Below are positions 8,721-16,744 of a stretch of 64,000 nucleotides of DNA, piece after piece. A model generated the notes under the pieces. It had not been told where the DNA came from, did not search any database, and was given only the letters and a program-made list of their open reading frames with translations. Positions within the stretch are counted from its first letter, which is position 1, and every line of letters starts with the position of its first letter. The translations under genes and the position numbers were made by a program. The DNA lies in contig JBAZBK010000003.1 in NCBI GenBank assembly GCA_041671505.1, positions 1-64,000 of the forward strand, written 5' to 3'. The stretch is from JACPDH01 sp041671505. GTDB taxonomy: Bacteria; Acidobacteriota; Thermoanaerobaculia; Gp7-AA8.

Positions 8721-8882
8721 CTCGATCGATGTGCGACAGGACGCTCCCAGGAGTTACCAAGGGGTTGAGGATCCCGACCGGCGGCCGCTCGCAACGGTCG
8801 CTCGGCATCAACCGATTCGAAGCGTGTCGAAGATGACAAACGTACGACAAGCCCACCTTCGAACGTGCATCCGGATCACTCC

Positions 8883-8939
8883 TGGGAGAGTCCGCGGAAG
8901 CTCCCATCCACCCCATGCGGCCGGAACGTTCCGGCCGCA
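8883..8939 (+). promoter_or_regulatory. Two leader hairpins before the secreted protein gene
   Basis: A 6-bp stem (TGGGAG 8883-8888 / CTCCCA 8901-8906) is followed by a perfect 24-base palindrome at 8916-8939 (half-site TGCGGCCGGAAC). The palindrome ends about 8 bases before the Shine-Dalgarno GGAGG, close enough to influence ribosome access or to be a DNA-binding site. Confidence 0.5.
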
Positions 8940-8960
8940 CTGCTGAAAGGAGGCAGTCAA

Positions 8961-9638
8961 ATGAAACTGTTCGCAAGGCTTCTGGCCTTCGGCGCCCTCG
9001 GTCTGATTCCGGTTCTCGGATTCGCTCCCGCGCCCTCCGCCAGCGCGCAGATCCCCGAAACGTCGTATCTGCCCGTTGAGGAACCGCTCGACGTCGGCGG
9101 CACGATCCTCCAGCCTGGCACGTACGTGATCCAGGTTCTCCCGAGCATTTCCAACCGCAACATTCTCCAGGTGACGAACGAAGACCGGACGAAGATCTTC
9201 GCGACGGTGCTCTCCGTTCCGCATGCACTTCCGGCGACCGAAGACGCCAAAGACACGAAGTTCATCTTCTATCCCGCGTCCGGCGATTCTCCCCGCGCAC
9301 TGAGGACCTGGTTCAACGCCGAGTCGACGAGCAACGGTGGACACGACATCGTCTATCCGGAGGAACGGGCGATGCAGATCGCCGCCGCCGTCAAAGAGCC
9401 GGTCATCGCCTACAAGGACGACACGAAGGTCGAAGAGTTGAAGACCACGCCCCTCGAAGTCGTGAACGCCGATCAGAAGGTCGCGTCGTACACCGAACGT
9501 GATCTGCCTGCGAAGGTGGCGGAGATGAGCGAGGGTGCCGGAATGCCTCGAACCGCGGGCAGCGGGCCGAGCTTCCTGATCTTCGGACTGCTGGCGCTCG
9601 CCGTCGCGTTGTCGGTACGCGCCTTCCGCGCAGCCTGA
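8961..9638 (+). CDS. Secreted protein with C-terminal LPxTA-like sorting signal
   Basis: 225 residues. N-terminal signal peptide (MKLFARLLAFGALGLIP..., cleavage likely after SASA near residue 30), then a beta-rich domain of unknown family with DVGGTILQPGTYVIQVLP. The C terminus has MPRTAG (about 196-201), a hydrophobic stretch FLIFGLLALAVALSV and the basic end RAFRAA. That is the three-part layout of a sortase substrate, and MPRTA resembles the LPNTA preference reported for class D sortases. ATG 8961 follows GGAGG at 8950-8954. A class D sortase gene lies at 16029 and a sigma54 promoter at 8705. The anchoring role is inference. Confidence 0.7.
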   Translation: MKLFARLLAFGALGLIPVLGFAPAPSASAQIPETSYLPVEEPLDVGGTILQPGTYVIQVLPSISNRNILQVTNEDRTKIFATVLSVPHALPATEDAKDTKFIFYPASGDSPRALRTWFNAESTSNGGHDIVYPEERAMQIAAAVKEPVIAYKDDTKVEELKTTPLEVVNADQKVASYTERDLPAKVAEMSEGAGMPRTAGSGPSFLIFGLLALAVALSVRAFRAA

Positions 9639-10093
9639 TTCCGGTCGTCGTCGCGAAGCCGCTTCTTCGGTTCGATACCACCTTCACTCACTCGCGGTCG
9701 AAGGCAGGTCGTGTCCCGGACAAGGTTTCGCGGCGACCTTTTTTCGACCGGTCGAGTAGCGTGGCTCGCGCTTGATTCGAGAGACCCGCGCGAGCGCATC
9801 GGACCGAAGTTCCGACGAGGACAACCCTGACATCCCTCCAGCGCCGTGCCGAGCCTTAGCAGCTCGGTACGGCGCCTCTGCCTCTCCTCCCGATATCACT
9901 CCTCCAGCACCGCTCCGGGTGTTGCAGCTCCGCCGAGTGCCGGCGTTCCTCCCAGCTAGCAACGACGCAACCTTTCGATCCCGGGGCTTACGGAGACTCT
10001 CCGTTCGCCGGACGGGCATCTCAGAACCCCGCATTGTCCACTCTCAGAGTCGGATGGGCGAGCGCGGTATCATGGGCGCACGGCGGTTGGACA
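9639..10093. other. 455-base spacer with hairpins, no gene seen
   Basis: No open frame here has convincing coding character. It contains a 12-bp palindrome TCGACCGGTCGA (9744-9755), a 14-bp stem with one G-T pair (9841-9854/9862-9875, loop CTTAGCA) and a short dyad ACGGAGA-C-TCTCCGT (9990-10004). The middle hairpin could terminate the upstream transcript; the last lies about 90 bases before the kinase start and may be regulatory. Confidence 0.45.
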
Positions 10094-11314
10094 ATGTGGC
10101 GGAACGCGGTCGTACTCGGGGTGTGCTTCGTCATTACGATCACCCTCGCGGTGTTCGCGGGCGCGGAGCTCGTCCGGGTCTCGCTGGTGGTGCTGCCGCT
10201 CTTCATGCTCGCCTGGCTCGCTCTGGCTGTTGACACAGGGCGCAACTCATCGCGAGCCGTCACGGGCGGAAGCGAGGCAGATTCGCCGCGCCGCCGGCAC
10301 GACCCGGCGCTCGATCGCATCGCGGAGCTCGCCGACGTCGGCGTGGTGCAGATGTCGCGCGACGGCACGCTGGAGTTCGCGAGCCGGCGCGCGCGCGAGC
10401 TGCTCGGGTTCGAGACCGAGGCGTCGGCAGTGGAGCGCTGGCCCGCGGTGGCCGCCTCGATCCGCCGCAACTCCGATCCGAATTCCACCTCGAGCGGTTC
10501 GTACGAGGTCGAGGCGTCGAGCGGGCCGTTGCTGCTCAACTTCAAGGTCCACCCGGTCTATGAAGAGGAATGGTCGGGCTATCTCGTGCAGATACGCGAC
10601 CGCCGGGCGCTCGCGGCGCTCGAGAGCGATCTGCGCACGGCAGCGCGGCAGCGTGCCCTCAATCAGATCTTCGTCGGCATCGCGCACGACGTCCGCGGCG
10701 CGCTGAACGCTGCGATCCTGAATCTCGAGAGCGTGAAGGCCGCGGCGCAGGACGAGGCGAGCGACGGTGTCCTCCCGGAGCGCCTAGACGTGGTGCGCGA
10801 CGAGCTCGATCGGCTCCACCGCTCGCTCGAAATGCTGTTAGGCGAGACCGCTCCCGAAGATTCCGACAGGCGGGCATTCGATCTCAGCGACGTCGCGCGA
10901 TCGGTCTCCGCGCTTCTCGAGACGAAGGCGCGGCAGCAGGGAGTCACGATCGCCTGCGAGAACGAGGGCTCCGCCGTCGTGGCCTCGCGCCCCGACCGGA
11001 TCCGCGAGACGCTGCTGATCCTCGCGATCAACGCGATCGAGGCGATGCCGGGTGGGGGTGCCTTGCGCTTCGTGACGGGGCGCAAGAACGGCTGGGTCCG
11101 GATCGACGTCGCTGATTCAGGCGGCGGAATTCGTGCGGAAGCGTTGCCGCGCGTATTCGACCTTCATTACACGACCAAGCCGCTCGGAACCGGAGTGGGT
11201 CTCTGGGCGGCGCGATCCATCGTCGAATCCGAGCAAGGAAAGCTCGAGGTCGTCGCGACGGGACATGGCGGTACGACGTTTCGAATCTCGCTGCCGCCGC
11301 TGAAGGAGGACTGA
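10094..11314 (+). CDS. NtrB-like sensor histidine kinase
   Basis: 406 residues. One or two N-terminal membrane segments (about 4-40), a PAS-like domain (ADVGVVQMSRDGTLEFASRRARELLG), then the HisKA domain with the H box GIAHDVRGALN (His198) and a HATPase_c domain (N box LAINAIEAMPGGG, G1 DSGGGI, G2 GTGVGLW). It would phosphorylate the response regulator encoded directly downstream. ATG 10094 gives a clean membrane start; a TTG at 10034 would add 20 residues without support. The short periplasmic part suggests sensing within or near the membrane. Confidence 0.87.
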   Translation: MWRNAVVLGVCFVITITLAVFAGAELVRVSLVVLPLFMLAWLALAVDTGRNSSRAVTGGSEADSPRRRHDPALDRIAELADVGVVQMSRDGTLEFASRRARELLGFETEASAVERWPAVAASIRRNSDPNSTSSGSYEVEASSGPLLLNFKVHPVYEEEWSGYLVQIRDRRALAALESDLRTAARQRALNQIFVGIAHDVRGALNAAILNLESVKAAAQDEASDGVLPERLDVVRDELDRLHRSLEMLLGETAPEDSDRRAFDLSDVARSVSALLETKARQQGVTIACENEGSAVVASRPDRIRETLLILAINAIEAMPGGGALRFVTGRKNGWVRIDVADSGGGIRAEALPRVFDLHYTTKPLGTGVGLWAARSIVESEQGKLEVVATGHGGTTFRISLPPLKED

Positions 11315-12679
11315 TTGCCCAACGCCCTCGTAGTCGAAGACGATCATGGCTCGCGAGTCGCCCTCGGAGACCTCGTGCGACGCGATGGGTTCGACGTCGC
11401 GCTCGCCGAGAACCTGGCGGAGGCTCGGGCCGTGCTCGAGACCGCACGGCCTGACGTGATCCTCTGCGACCTCGCGCTTCCCGACGGCCGGGGAACCGAT
11501 CTGCTGTCCGAAGTGACCGGACCCGATGCACCGGAGTTCATCCTCGTCACGGGCAATGCGACGATCGAGAGCGCGGTCGAGGCGCTGCGGCTCGGAGCGC
11601 ACGATTATCTGACCAAGCCGGTCGACGTGTCGCGCCTTCGAAGCCTCCTCGCCGGCGTTCGCAGGACTCGTCGGCTTCGCGGCGAGGTGCAGGCGCTCCG
11701 TACGCGCTTGCGCGAAATGGGCCGGTTCGGGCCGATCGTCGGTTCCTCACCGGCAATGCAGAAGGTTTACAGCCTGATCGAGAAGGTCGCTCCCTCCGAA
11801 GTCTCGGTGCTCGTCTTCGGTGAGAGTGGAACGGGCAAGGAGGTGGTGGCGCGGAGCGTTCACGATCTGAGCCTGCGCAGCTCGGGGCCGTTCATGCCCG
11901 TCAACTGCGGCGCGATCTCGGCGAGCCTCATGGAGAGCGAGCTCTTCGGCCACGAGAAGGGTTCGTTCACGGGAGCGGCGGCGCGAAAGAAAGGCTTCTT
12001 CGAGGTCGCGAGCGGCGGCACCCTTTTTCTCGACGAGATTACCGAGATGCCGCCCGAGCTCCAGGTGAAGCTTCTTCGCGTACTCGAGATGCGCGAGCTG
12101 CTCCGGGTCGGCGGCACCGAATCGGTCGCCGTGGACGTGAGGATTGTTGCGTCGACGAACAGGAACCCCGAGGCAGCGGTCGAGGAGGGAAAGCTGCGGC
12201 AGGATCTCTACTACCGCCTGCGCGGTTTTCCGATCGAGCTTCCTCCGCTTCGCGCGCGCGAAGGCGATATCGAGGAAATCGCCGGCGTGATCCTCGACTC
12301 CATGAACCAGCAGAGCGGGTCATCGAAGCGCGTGTCGGCCGCGGCGATCGACGCGATGAGTCGATACGCCTGGCCGGGAAACGTGCGGGAGCTTCGCAAC
12401 GCACTTCAGCAGGCGTTCCTGATGGCCGACGATCTGATCGAACCGGAACATCTTCCCTCCGAGCTGCATCCGGATGCGCCGCGACGGCGGGGTCCGATGG
12501 TCGAGCTCCGGATCGGATCGTCCCTCGAGGAGGCCGAGGCGACGCTGATCGCGGTGACGCTCGACGCGGTGGGAGGAGACAAGAAGCGCGCGGCCGAGAT
12601 GCTGGGAATCAGCCTGAAGACGCTCTACAACAAGCTGAAGCGGAAGCAGGACGAGCCGGACGAGGATCGCGACGCGTAA
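11315..12679 (+). CDS. NtrC-family sigma54-dependent response regulator
   Basis: 454 residues: receiver domain with phospho-acceptor Asp52 and Lys101, AAA+ domain with Walker A GESGTGKE (169-176), the sigma54-contacting loop GSFTGA (216-221; usually GAFTGA) and Walker B TLFLDE, then a Fis-type helix-turn-helix near the C terminus (GGDKKRAAEMLGISLKTLYNKLK). TTG start immediately after the kinase TGA, with AAGGAGGA upstream. It is the obvious activator for the five sigma54 promoters at 8705, 13342, 13510, 17002 and 17236. The overall pair resembles PrsK/PrsR. Confidence 0.9.
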   Translation: MPNALVVEDDHGSRVALGDLVRRDGFDVALAENLAEARAVLETARPDVILCDLALPDGRGTDLLSEVTGPDAPEFILVTGNATIESAVEALRLGAHDYLTKPVDVSRLRSLLAGVRRTRRLRGEVQALRTRLREMGRFGPIVGSSPAMQKVYSLIEKVAPSEVSVLVFGESGTGKEVVARSVHDLSLRSSGPFMPVNCGAISASLMESELFGHEKGSFTGAAARKKGFFEVASGGTLFLDEITEMPPELQVKLLRVLEMRELLRVGGTESVAVDVRIVASTNRNPEAAVEEGKLRQDLYYRLRGFPIELPPLRAREGDIEEIAGVILDSMNQQSGSSKRVSAAAIDAMSRYAWPGNVRELRNALQQAFLMADDLIEPEHLPSELHPDAPRRRGPMVELRIGSSLEEAEATLIAVTLDAVGGDKKRAAEMLGISLKTLYNKLKRKQDEPDEDRDA

Positions 12680-12971
12680 GCGGACGGGCGATCCTCGCGG
12701 TTTGTCGTCGCGTCGGCAATCCTCGGAGCGTCGCTCGTTACGCGATTTCCTGCGAAGCGCGGCGAGGAATCTGCAAAGCGAATCCTCCGATCGTTCCGGT
12801 GGCGGGAACACTTGCCACGTGGATGGGTTCGTGGCTGAAGAAGCGATCGGATTTCGTCTCGCAGATTCCCCGCCGCGCTCCGGACGAAAAACGTAGAGCG
12901 GGCGAACTCCCTCGATAACGACCATGCGCCGATGCGGCGGACGGAGCGGCCGTTGGTGGAAGGCAAGGGCA
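12680..12971. other. Spacer after the regulator gene
   Basis: About 290 bases with no convincing gene. It holds a GTGGC...GCCAC dyad near 12801-12821 whose TGGC/TTGC spacing is one base too long for a sigma54 site. Nothing else stands out. Confidence 0.4.
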
Positions 12972-13070
12972 CCGGAAGCACGGGGGACCCGACCGACGGC
13001 GGCATTCAGGTTCACGGGTACGCGACCGTGGTGGGGGTTGGAGTGGCGGTCGGGTCCGCCGTGCTTCCGG
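12972..13070. repeat. 99-bp element with 24-bp terminal inverted repeats
   Basis: Arms 12972-12995 and 13047-13070 are complementary with one mismatch (outer part CCGGAAGCACGG / CCGTGCTTCCGG), separated by 51 bases that hold a further small dyad. It ends 7 bases beyond the stop of the leftward gene at 13078, so it can serve as its terminator; the size and terminal repeats would also fit a small non-autonomous insertion. Confidence 0.6.
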
Positions 13071-13077
13071 GATCCCG

Positions 13078-13311
13078 TCAATGTTTGTGCGCGAGCAGGC
13101 CGCTCCGCTCGAGCGCGAGCATTCCTCCACCGATGACGGTCGTCGCGATGGACGCGAGCAACGGGGCATCGAAGCGCCTGGGCGGCTTCACCTTGAGCTC
13201 CACGCGGCCCAGCTTCAGCTCGCGGGATTTCTGTGTGTGTCGAACCCGCCAGGCGAGCACGGCAGCGGCAGGTATCAGGAGTGACAGCCCTACGATTTTC
13301 GTCGCATCCAT
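13078..13311 (-). CDS. Small two-helix membrane protein under sigma54 control
   Basis: 77 residues with hydrophobic segments at about 5-20 (IVGLSLLIPAAAVLAW) and 55-70 (ASIATTVIGGGMLAL), joined by a basic cytoplasmic-looking loop (RVRHTQKSRELKLGR). No family recognised. ATG 13311 follows GGAGGACTCAA; an upstream ATG (13341) lies at the predicted transcription start and is unlikely. A perfect -24/-12 promoter sits at 13342-13357, about 20 bases upstream of the start region. It is divergent from the YggT-like gene, which has its own sigma54 promoter. Confidence 0.75.
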   Translation of the reverse strand: MDATKIVGLSLLIPAAAVLAWRVRHTQKSRELKLGRVELKVKPPRRFDAPLLASIATTVIGGGMLALERSGLLAHKH

Positions 13312-13341
13312 TTGAGTCCTCCGTTTCACGTGATTCGACAT

Positions 13342-13357
13342 AGCAACGACGGTGCCA
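13342..13357 (-). promoter_or_regulatory. Sigma54 promoter for the two-helix peptide
   Basis: On the minus strand TGGCACCGTCGTTGCT matches TGGCAC-N5-TTGCT exactly. Transcription would start near 13331, giving a 20-base leader containing the Shine-Dalgarno of the gene at 13311. Confidence 0.85.
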
Positions 13358-13509
13358 CCCGGCGAAAACGCAATTCGCCTTTGTTGAGAGGGAAAGTCCG
13401 CAGTGGGGCGGTTCCGCCGCGGTCAATCTGACAAGGAGGCGTGTAAGAAGTTCCTCCCCGGCAGGAGAGGATCACGCCGCTCGTGCGTTTCGAAGGGCTA
13501 CTCCCGCGC

Positions 13510-13525
13510 TGGCACATCGATTGCT
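13510..13525 (+). promoter_or_regulatory. Sigma54 promoter for the YggT-like/glycine-zipper operon
   Basis: TGGCACATCGATTGCT matches the sigma54 consensus with exact spacing. The predicted start near 13536 is followed at once by GGAGGAGATC and the ATG at 13551. The 152 bases between this site and the divergent one at 13342 include a GGCGG-TT-CCGCC dyad (13407-13418) that could bind the shared activator. Confidence 0.85.
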
Positions 13526-13550
13526 CCCCCACGTTTGCGTGGAGGAGATC

Positions 13551-14078
13551 ATGCCGGAAACATTCCGATCCGATGATCACGAGGAGTTGACGCCCGTGCG
13601 CGGAGGACGCGCGAACGCAGGCAGGCGCATCGAGGCGGTCCTGGAGCGCGAGCTGGCCCAGGAGGCCGAGCGCGCCTCGGGGCGGGGCAACCGCGACGTG
13701 AAGGATGTCGCGCTCGAGCTCCGGGAGAAGGCGATCTCGGAGATCGCCGAGAGCGAGCACCGCGAGGAGTCGCGTCGCAGGCTCGCCCGGATCTACCAGT
13801 TCGTCGACTACTTCTTCTTCGTCGCATACGCGCTCATCGGCATGCTCATTGCCCTCGAGCTGATGGGCGCACGCGACAGGAGCGGGTTCATGCGATTCAT
13901 GCACGCGATCACCGCTCCGCTCGTGGCGCCGTTCAAGGGAGTGATGCCCGACCCGTCGGTCGGCAGCTTTCAGTTGATGCTGTCGTACGTCATCGCGTTG
14001 ATTGCGTACCTGCTTCTGCACAGTGTCGTCAGGCGGTTCTTCGAGCTCATGGCGCGGCGACAGCCGAAGGAGCTCTGA
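13551..14078 (+). CDS. YggT-like membrane protein with charged N-terminal region
   Basis: 175 residues. The first ~75 are highly charged and probably helical (ELAQEAERASGRGNRDVKDVALELREK). The C-terminal half has two hydrophobic segments (YQFVDYFFFVAYALIGML and FQLMLSYVIALIAYLLL) separated by a loop with ITAPLVAPFKGVMPD, recalling the YggT fold. Start ATG 13551 has a GGAGGAGATC ribosome site 15 bases after the predicted sigma54 transcription start. The lipoprotein gene at 14104 follows by 25 bases. Function unknown. Confidence 0.75.
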   Translation: MPETFRSDDHEELTPVRGGRANAGRRIEAVLERELAQEAERASGRGNRDVKDVALELREKAISEIAESEHREESRRRLARIYQFVDYFFFVAYALIGMLIALELMGARDRSGFMRFMHAITAPLVAPFKGVMPDPSVGSFQLMLSYVIALIAYLLLHSVVRRFFELMARRQPKEL

Positions 14079-14103
14079 GGCAGGAGCGAAGAGAGGAGGA
14101 CCC

Positions 14104-14814
14104 ATGCGCGAGACCCTGAAGTCGAACCGTCTCTGGACCGCGGCTGCATTGCTGAGTCTCCTTGCACCGCTCACGATCGCAACCGCCTGCTCGAAGGGAG
14201 CGGACGCGGAGAAGTTTTCCGAATCTGCGCGCGCGGAGAAAAGCGCAGAGAGCGACGACCGCAGTCTCATCGAGAGATTCATGCCGCCGAAGACACGCGA
14301 GATCGTCGTCGCCGAGGGGACGAAGATCACCGTGCGGCTCACGTCGACCGTCTCGAGCCAGTCGAGCAGGGCGGGCGATGCCGTGACGGGGCTCGTCGGT
14401 GAAGACGTCGTCGTAGGCAAGACCGTCGTGATACCCGCCGGCTCGAGGTTGATCGGTACTGTGACCGAGGTTCATCCGCAGCCAAAGATCGGCGGACGCG
14501 CGAGTCTCGCGTTTACGTTCGACCGCCTGGAGACGACCGATGGGAAGGACTACCCGATCGCCGCGATGTTCGCGCGAACGGGCCCGAGCGAGACGGCCAA
14601 AGACACGACGACGATCATCGCCGGCGCTGTCATCGGAGCGGTCGCCGGCCATCAGATCGATGACGACCGGGGCAGCACCGTGGGCGGTCTTGCCGGCGCG
14701 GGGATCGGAACCGCGATCGCCGCGTCGACGAAGGGACACCCGATCGTGCTGCCCGAGAAGACGGTTCTGCGCCTGACGATGCGGATGCCTGTTTCCGTCG
14801 AGGTCCGGGTCTGA
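14104..14814 (+). CDS. Glycine-zipper lipoprotein
   Basis: 236 residues. Lipoprotein signal with lipobox IATAC (Cys ~29). The middle region (about 65-165) forms a beta-rich domain (TKITVRLTSTVSSQS, VIPAGSRLIGTVTEV) similar to TrbI/VirB10-like or DUF-type periplasmic modules. A glycine-zipper segment follows (IIAGAVIGAVAGHQIDDDRG, GGLAGAGIGTAIAAS), as in outer-membrane 17-kDa antigen-like proteins. Start ATG 14104 after GGAGGACCC. Second gene of the sigma54 operon, so an envelope role under the same control is likely. Confidence 0.75.
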   Translation: MRETLKSNRLWTAAALLSLLAPLTIATACSKGADAEKFSESARAEKSAESDDRSLIERFMPPKTREIVVAEGTKITVRLTSTVSSQSSRAGDAVTGLVGEDVVVGKTVVIPAGSRLIGTVTEVHPQPKIGGRASLAFTFDRLETTDGKDYPIAAMFARTGPSETAKDTTTIIAGAVIGAVAGHQIDDDRGSTVGGLAGAGIGTAIAASTKGHPIVLPEKTVLRLTMRMPVSVEVRV

Positions 14815-14843
14815 CGACGGCGCTCAGCGCGAGCGCGTCGTCA
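14812..14843. terminator. Bidirectional hairpin across two stop codons
   Basis: TGACGAC-G-GCGCT (14812-14824) pairs with AGCGC-GTCGTCA (14832-14843), leaving one bulged G. It covers the stop of the lipoprotein gene and the end of the convergent dipeptidase gene and can terminate both transcripts. Confidence 0.55.
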
Positions 14844-16029
14844 CCACGGAGTCGGGCATTCCCGGGTTGGGAGTGGGGCAGAACGGATCTCGCCGCCACT
14901 CGAGGCGGGAGGCTGCGTGCTCCGAGACAGGAGGCCAGATCTCCGAGAGCACCCGCCGGAAGTTCCCTCCGAGGATGAGCTCCACGTCACGCGGGTTGAA
15001 ACCTCGGTGGAGGAGCCCGTCGGCGATCTGGAAGACGCGTGCCGCGGGATCGAGGCCCTTGATCGCGTAGAACTGCAGCGGCTTGCCACTCCTGGGGTCG
15101 ACTGCCTGGAGGTCGACGTCGGAGCCTAACCCGACGTGCTCGACGCCCGTGAGCCGCGCGACGTGCACGAAGTGGTCAATCAGCGTCTCGACGGTCGGCG
15201 AGCGGCCGACGAAGGCGCTCACCGTCGTGATTCCCATGACGCCGCCGCCGGCCGCCATCTTCCGGATGACCGCGTCGGACTTGCATCGCGGCTGTCCCGG
15301 GTTGAGCGCGCGGCAGTTGCCGTGGGTGATCAGGACGGGACGACTGCTGGCGGAGATCGCGTCGAGGCTCGTCCGCTCGCCGCAGTGCGACACGTCGATC
15401 GCCATCCCGACCTCGTTCATTGCTGCCACGATCTCGCCGCCGAACGCTGTGAGGCCGCGGTCCCGCCGTTCGTAGCAGCCGCTGCCGAGTGCGTTGCGCT
15501 CGCTGTAGGTGAGCTGCGACACGCGCTGGCCGAGCTCGAAGAACTTCGCGACGTCGCCGCGCTTCTTGAAGTGAGTCGAGTTCTGAAACCCGACGATCAC
15601 GCCGATGCGGCCGGTGCCCGGGATGCGGGTCAGATCGGGAGCGGCTTCCACCTTCGCGAGGCGACAGACGTGCGAGCCGAGCATCAGGTTCCAACCCTCG
15701 ATCCAGGTGAGGGCGGCCTGCACCGGCTCGACGAAGCCGGTGTCGACCGCGGGATGGAACACGTTCACTCCCGACGACGCGAGCTCGCGGAAGTCGGCCT
15801 CGCCGAATGCTCCGGGGCGCCGCTGCCATCGAAAGAGCCTCGACCAGTCGAGCGTCAGAAGGCCGAGCATGTCGATCACCGTGGTGCCGAGAACCAGGTC
15901 GGCCGCGCGCGTCGAGATCTCGACCGGCTCGCTCGCGAAGAGCCGGAGGCGTCCGAGATTGAGCATCGGCGAGAAGGCGAGGTTGAGGCCACTGAGAAGG
16001 CCGTTTCTCACCAGGCGCCGTCGCGTCAT
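14824..16029 (-). CDS. Membrane dipeptidase (M19) homologue lacking canonical zinc ligands
   Basis: 401 residues, M19 fold: the later metal-site blocks AIDVSHCGERT and VLITHGNC and the GSDVD acidic motif are present. The first block, normally IDGHxD, reads VIDMLGLLTLD, and the bridging Glu of the VEGG block is replaced in VGFQNSTHF. So about half of the binuclear zinc ligands are missing, and classical dipeptidase activity is doubtful. The N terminus (MTRRRLVRNGLLSGLNLAF) is basic then hydrophobic, suggesting export or anchoring. ATG overlaps the sortase stop (ATGA), so the two genes are translationally coupled. Confidence 0.75.
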   Translation of the reverse strand: MTRRRLVRNGLLSGLNLAFSPMLNLGRLRLFASEPVEISTRAADLVLGTTVIDMLGLLTLDWSRLFRWQRRPGAFGEADFRELASSGVNVFHPAVDTGFVEPVQAALTWIEGWNLMLGSHVCRLAKVEAAPDLTRIPGTGRIGVIVGFQNSTHFKKRGDVAKFFELGQRVSQLTYSERNALGSGCYERRDRGLTAFGGEIVAAMNEVGMAIDVSHCGERTSLDAISASSRPVLITHGNCRALNPGQPRCKSDAVIRKMAAGGGVMGITTVSAFVGRSPTVETLIDHFVHVARLTGVEHVGLGSDVDLQAVDPRSGKPLQFYAIKGLDPAARVFQIADGLLHRGFNPRDVELILGGNFRRVLSEIWPPVSEHAASRLEWRRDPFCPTPNPGMPDSVVTTRSR

Positions 16030-16631
16030 CACGACTCGTGCCCTCGGGCACGAACGACGAACCGCAGCGGCGCGCTGCCTACGTACTGGAACGGGTAGCA
16101 GGTGACGAGCGTCAGCGCGGGATAGCCGCTCTGTCGAAGCGCGAGCACGTCTTTCGGATCGACGACGCGGGTCCACTCGACGCGATACCTCTGCTCGCCG
16201 GCGCCGCTCTCGAGGACGATGAGGTCGCCTTTCCGTATCTCTGCGAGCGGTCTGAAGAAGGTGTCACGATGCCCGGCGAGCACGATGTTCCCTCGCTCGC
16301 CCGGCGACGCGCTCCTCTCCACGCGGCCGACCGCTCTGCGCAGAACACTATCGGATGAGCCTTCGGCGACGACTACGTCGACGTCGAGCCTGGGGATTAC
16401 GAGGCGCCCGATCGGGGTGCCTGAAGCGACGGGGACTTCATTCGACGTGGAGCGAGCCCGACCGTCCGAAGCAGTGGGAGGTTCCGCGGTCCGCTGGTAG
16501 AGGAACGCCTCAGCCTTCAGCCCGAGCGCGATGGCGATGCCGATCACCGCGCAATTCCACGCGACGCGCTCCACGATCGTCAGGAGGTTCGAGTGCCGCC
16601 GTGGCGGTTGGATCTGAACGAGGCTGCCCAT
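16029..16631 (-). CDS. Class D-like sortase (cysteine transpeptidase)
   Basis: 200 residues. One N-terminal membrane helix (about 23-40), a linker, then a sortase domain: GRLVIPRLDVDVVV, the catalytic His121 in VLAGHRDTFF, Cys178 in TLVTCYP and Arg190 in SAPLRFVVRA. TLVTCYPF is the class D/E form. Sortases join LPxTG-like substrates to an amino acceptor. Class D enzymes prefer LPNTA, which resembles MPRTA in the protein at 8961. Start ATG 16631 follows GCAGAGG. It is first in an overlapping pair with the M19 homologue; a sigma54 promoter lies 370 bases upstream (17002-17017). Confidence 0.88.
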   Translation of the reverse strand: MGSLVQIQPPRRHSNLLTIVERVAWNCAVIGIAIALGLKAEAFLYQRTAEPPTASDGRARSTSNEVPVASGTPIGRLVIPRLDVDVVVAEGSSDSVLRRAVGRVERSASPGERGNIVLAGHRDTFFRPLAEIRKGDLIVLESGAGEQRYRVEWTRVVDPKDVLALRQSGYPALTLVTCYPFQYVGSAPLRFVVRARGHES

Positions 16632-16744
16632 CGATTTGCCTCTGCAGTGACGACGCTGGCCGCTTCCCGGGGCTCTCGTGAAGGTGGTTCGCGCACTTCG
16701 GCGAGCGAACCAGACGACGGCCGCGAGCGGTCGTATCGAGCAAC

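Noticed and set aside
10034..10093. A 20-residue N-terminal extension of the histidine kinase from TTG 10034
   Set aside because: The extension has no hydrophobic or conserved character and the membrane segment begins properly at ATG 10094.
12801..12821. A sixth sigma54-like site (TGGC ... TTGCC)
   Set aside because: The spacing between TGGC and TTGC is 8 instead of 7 bases and no gene start follows.
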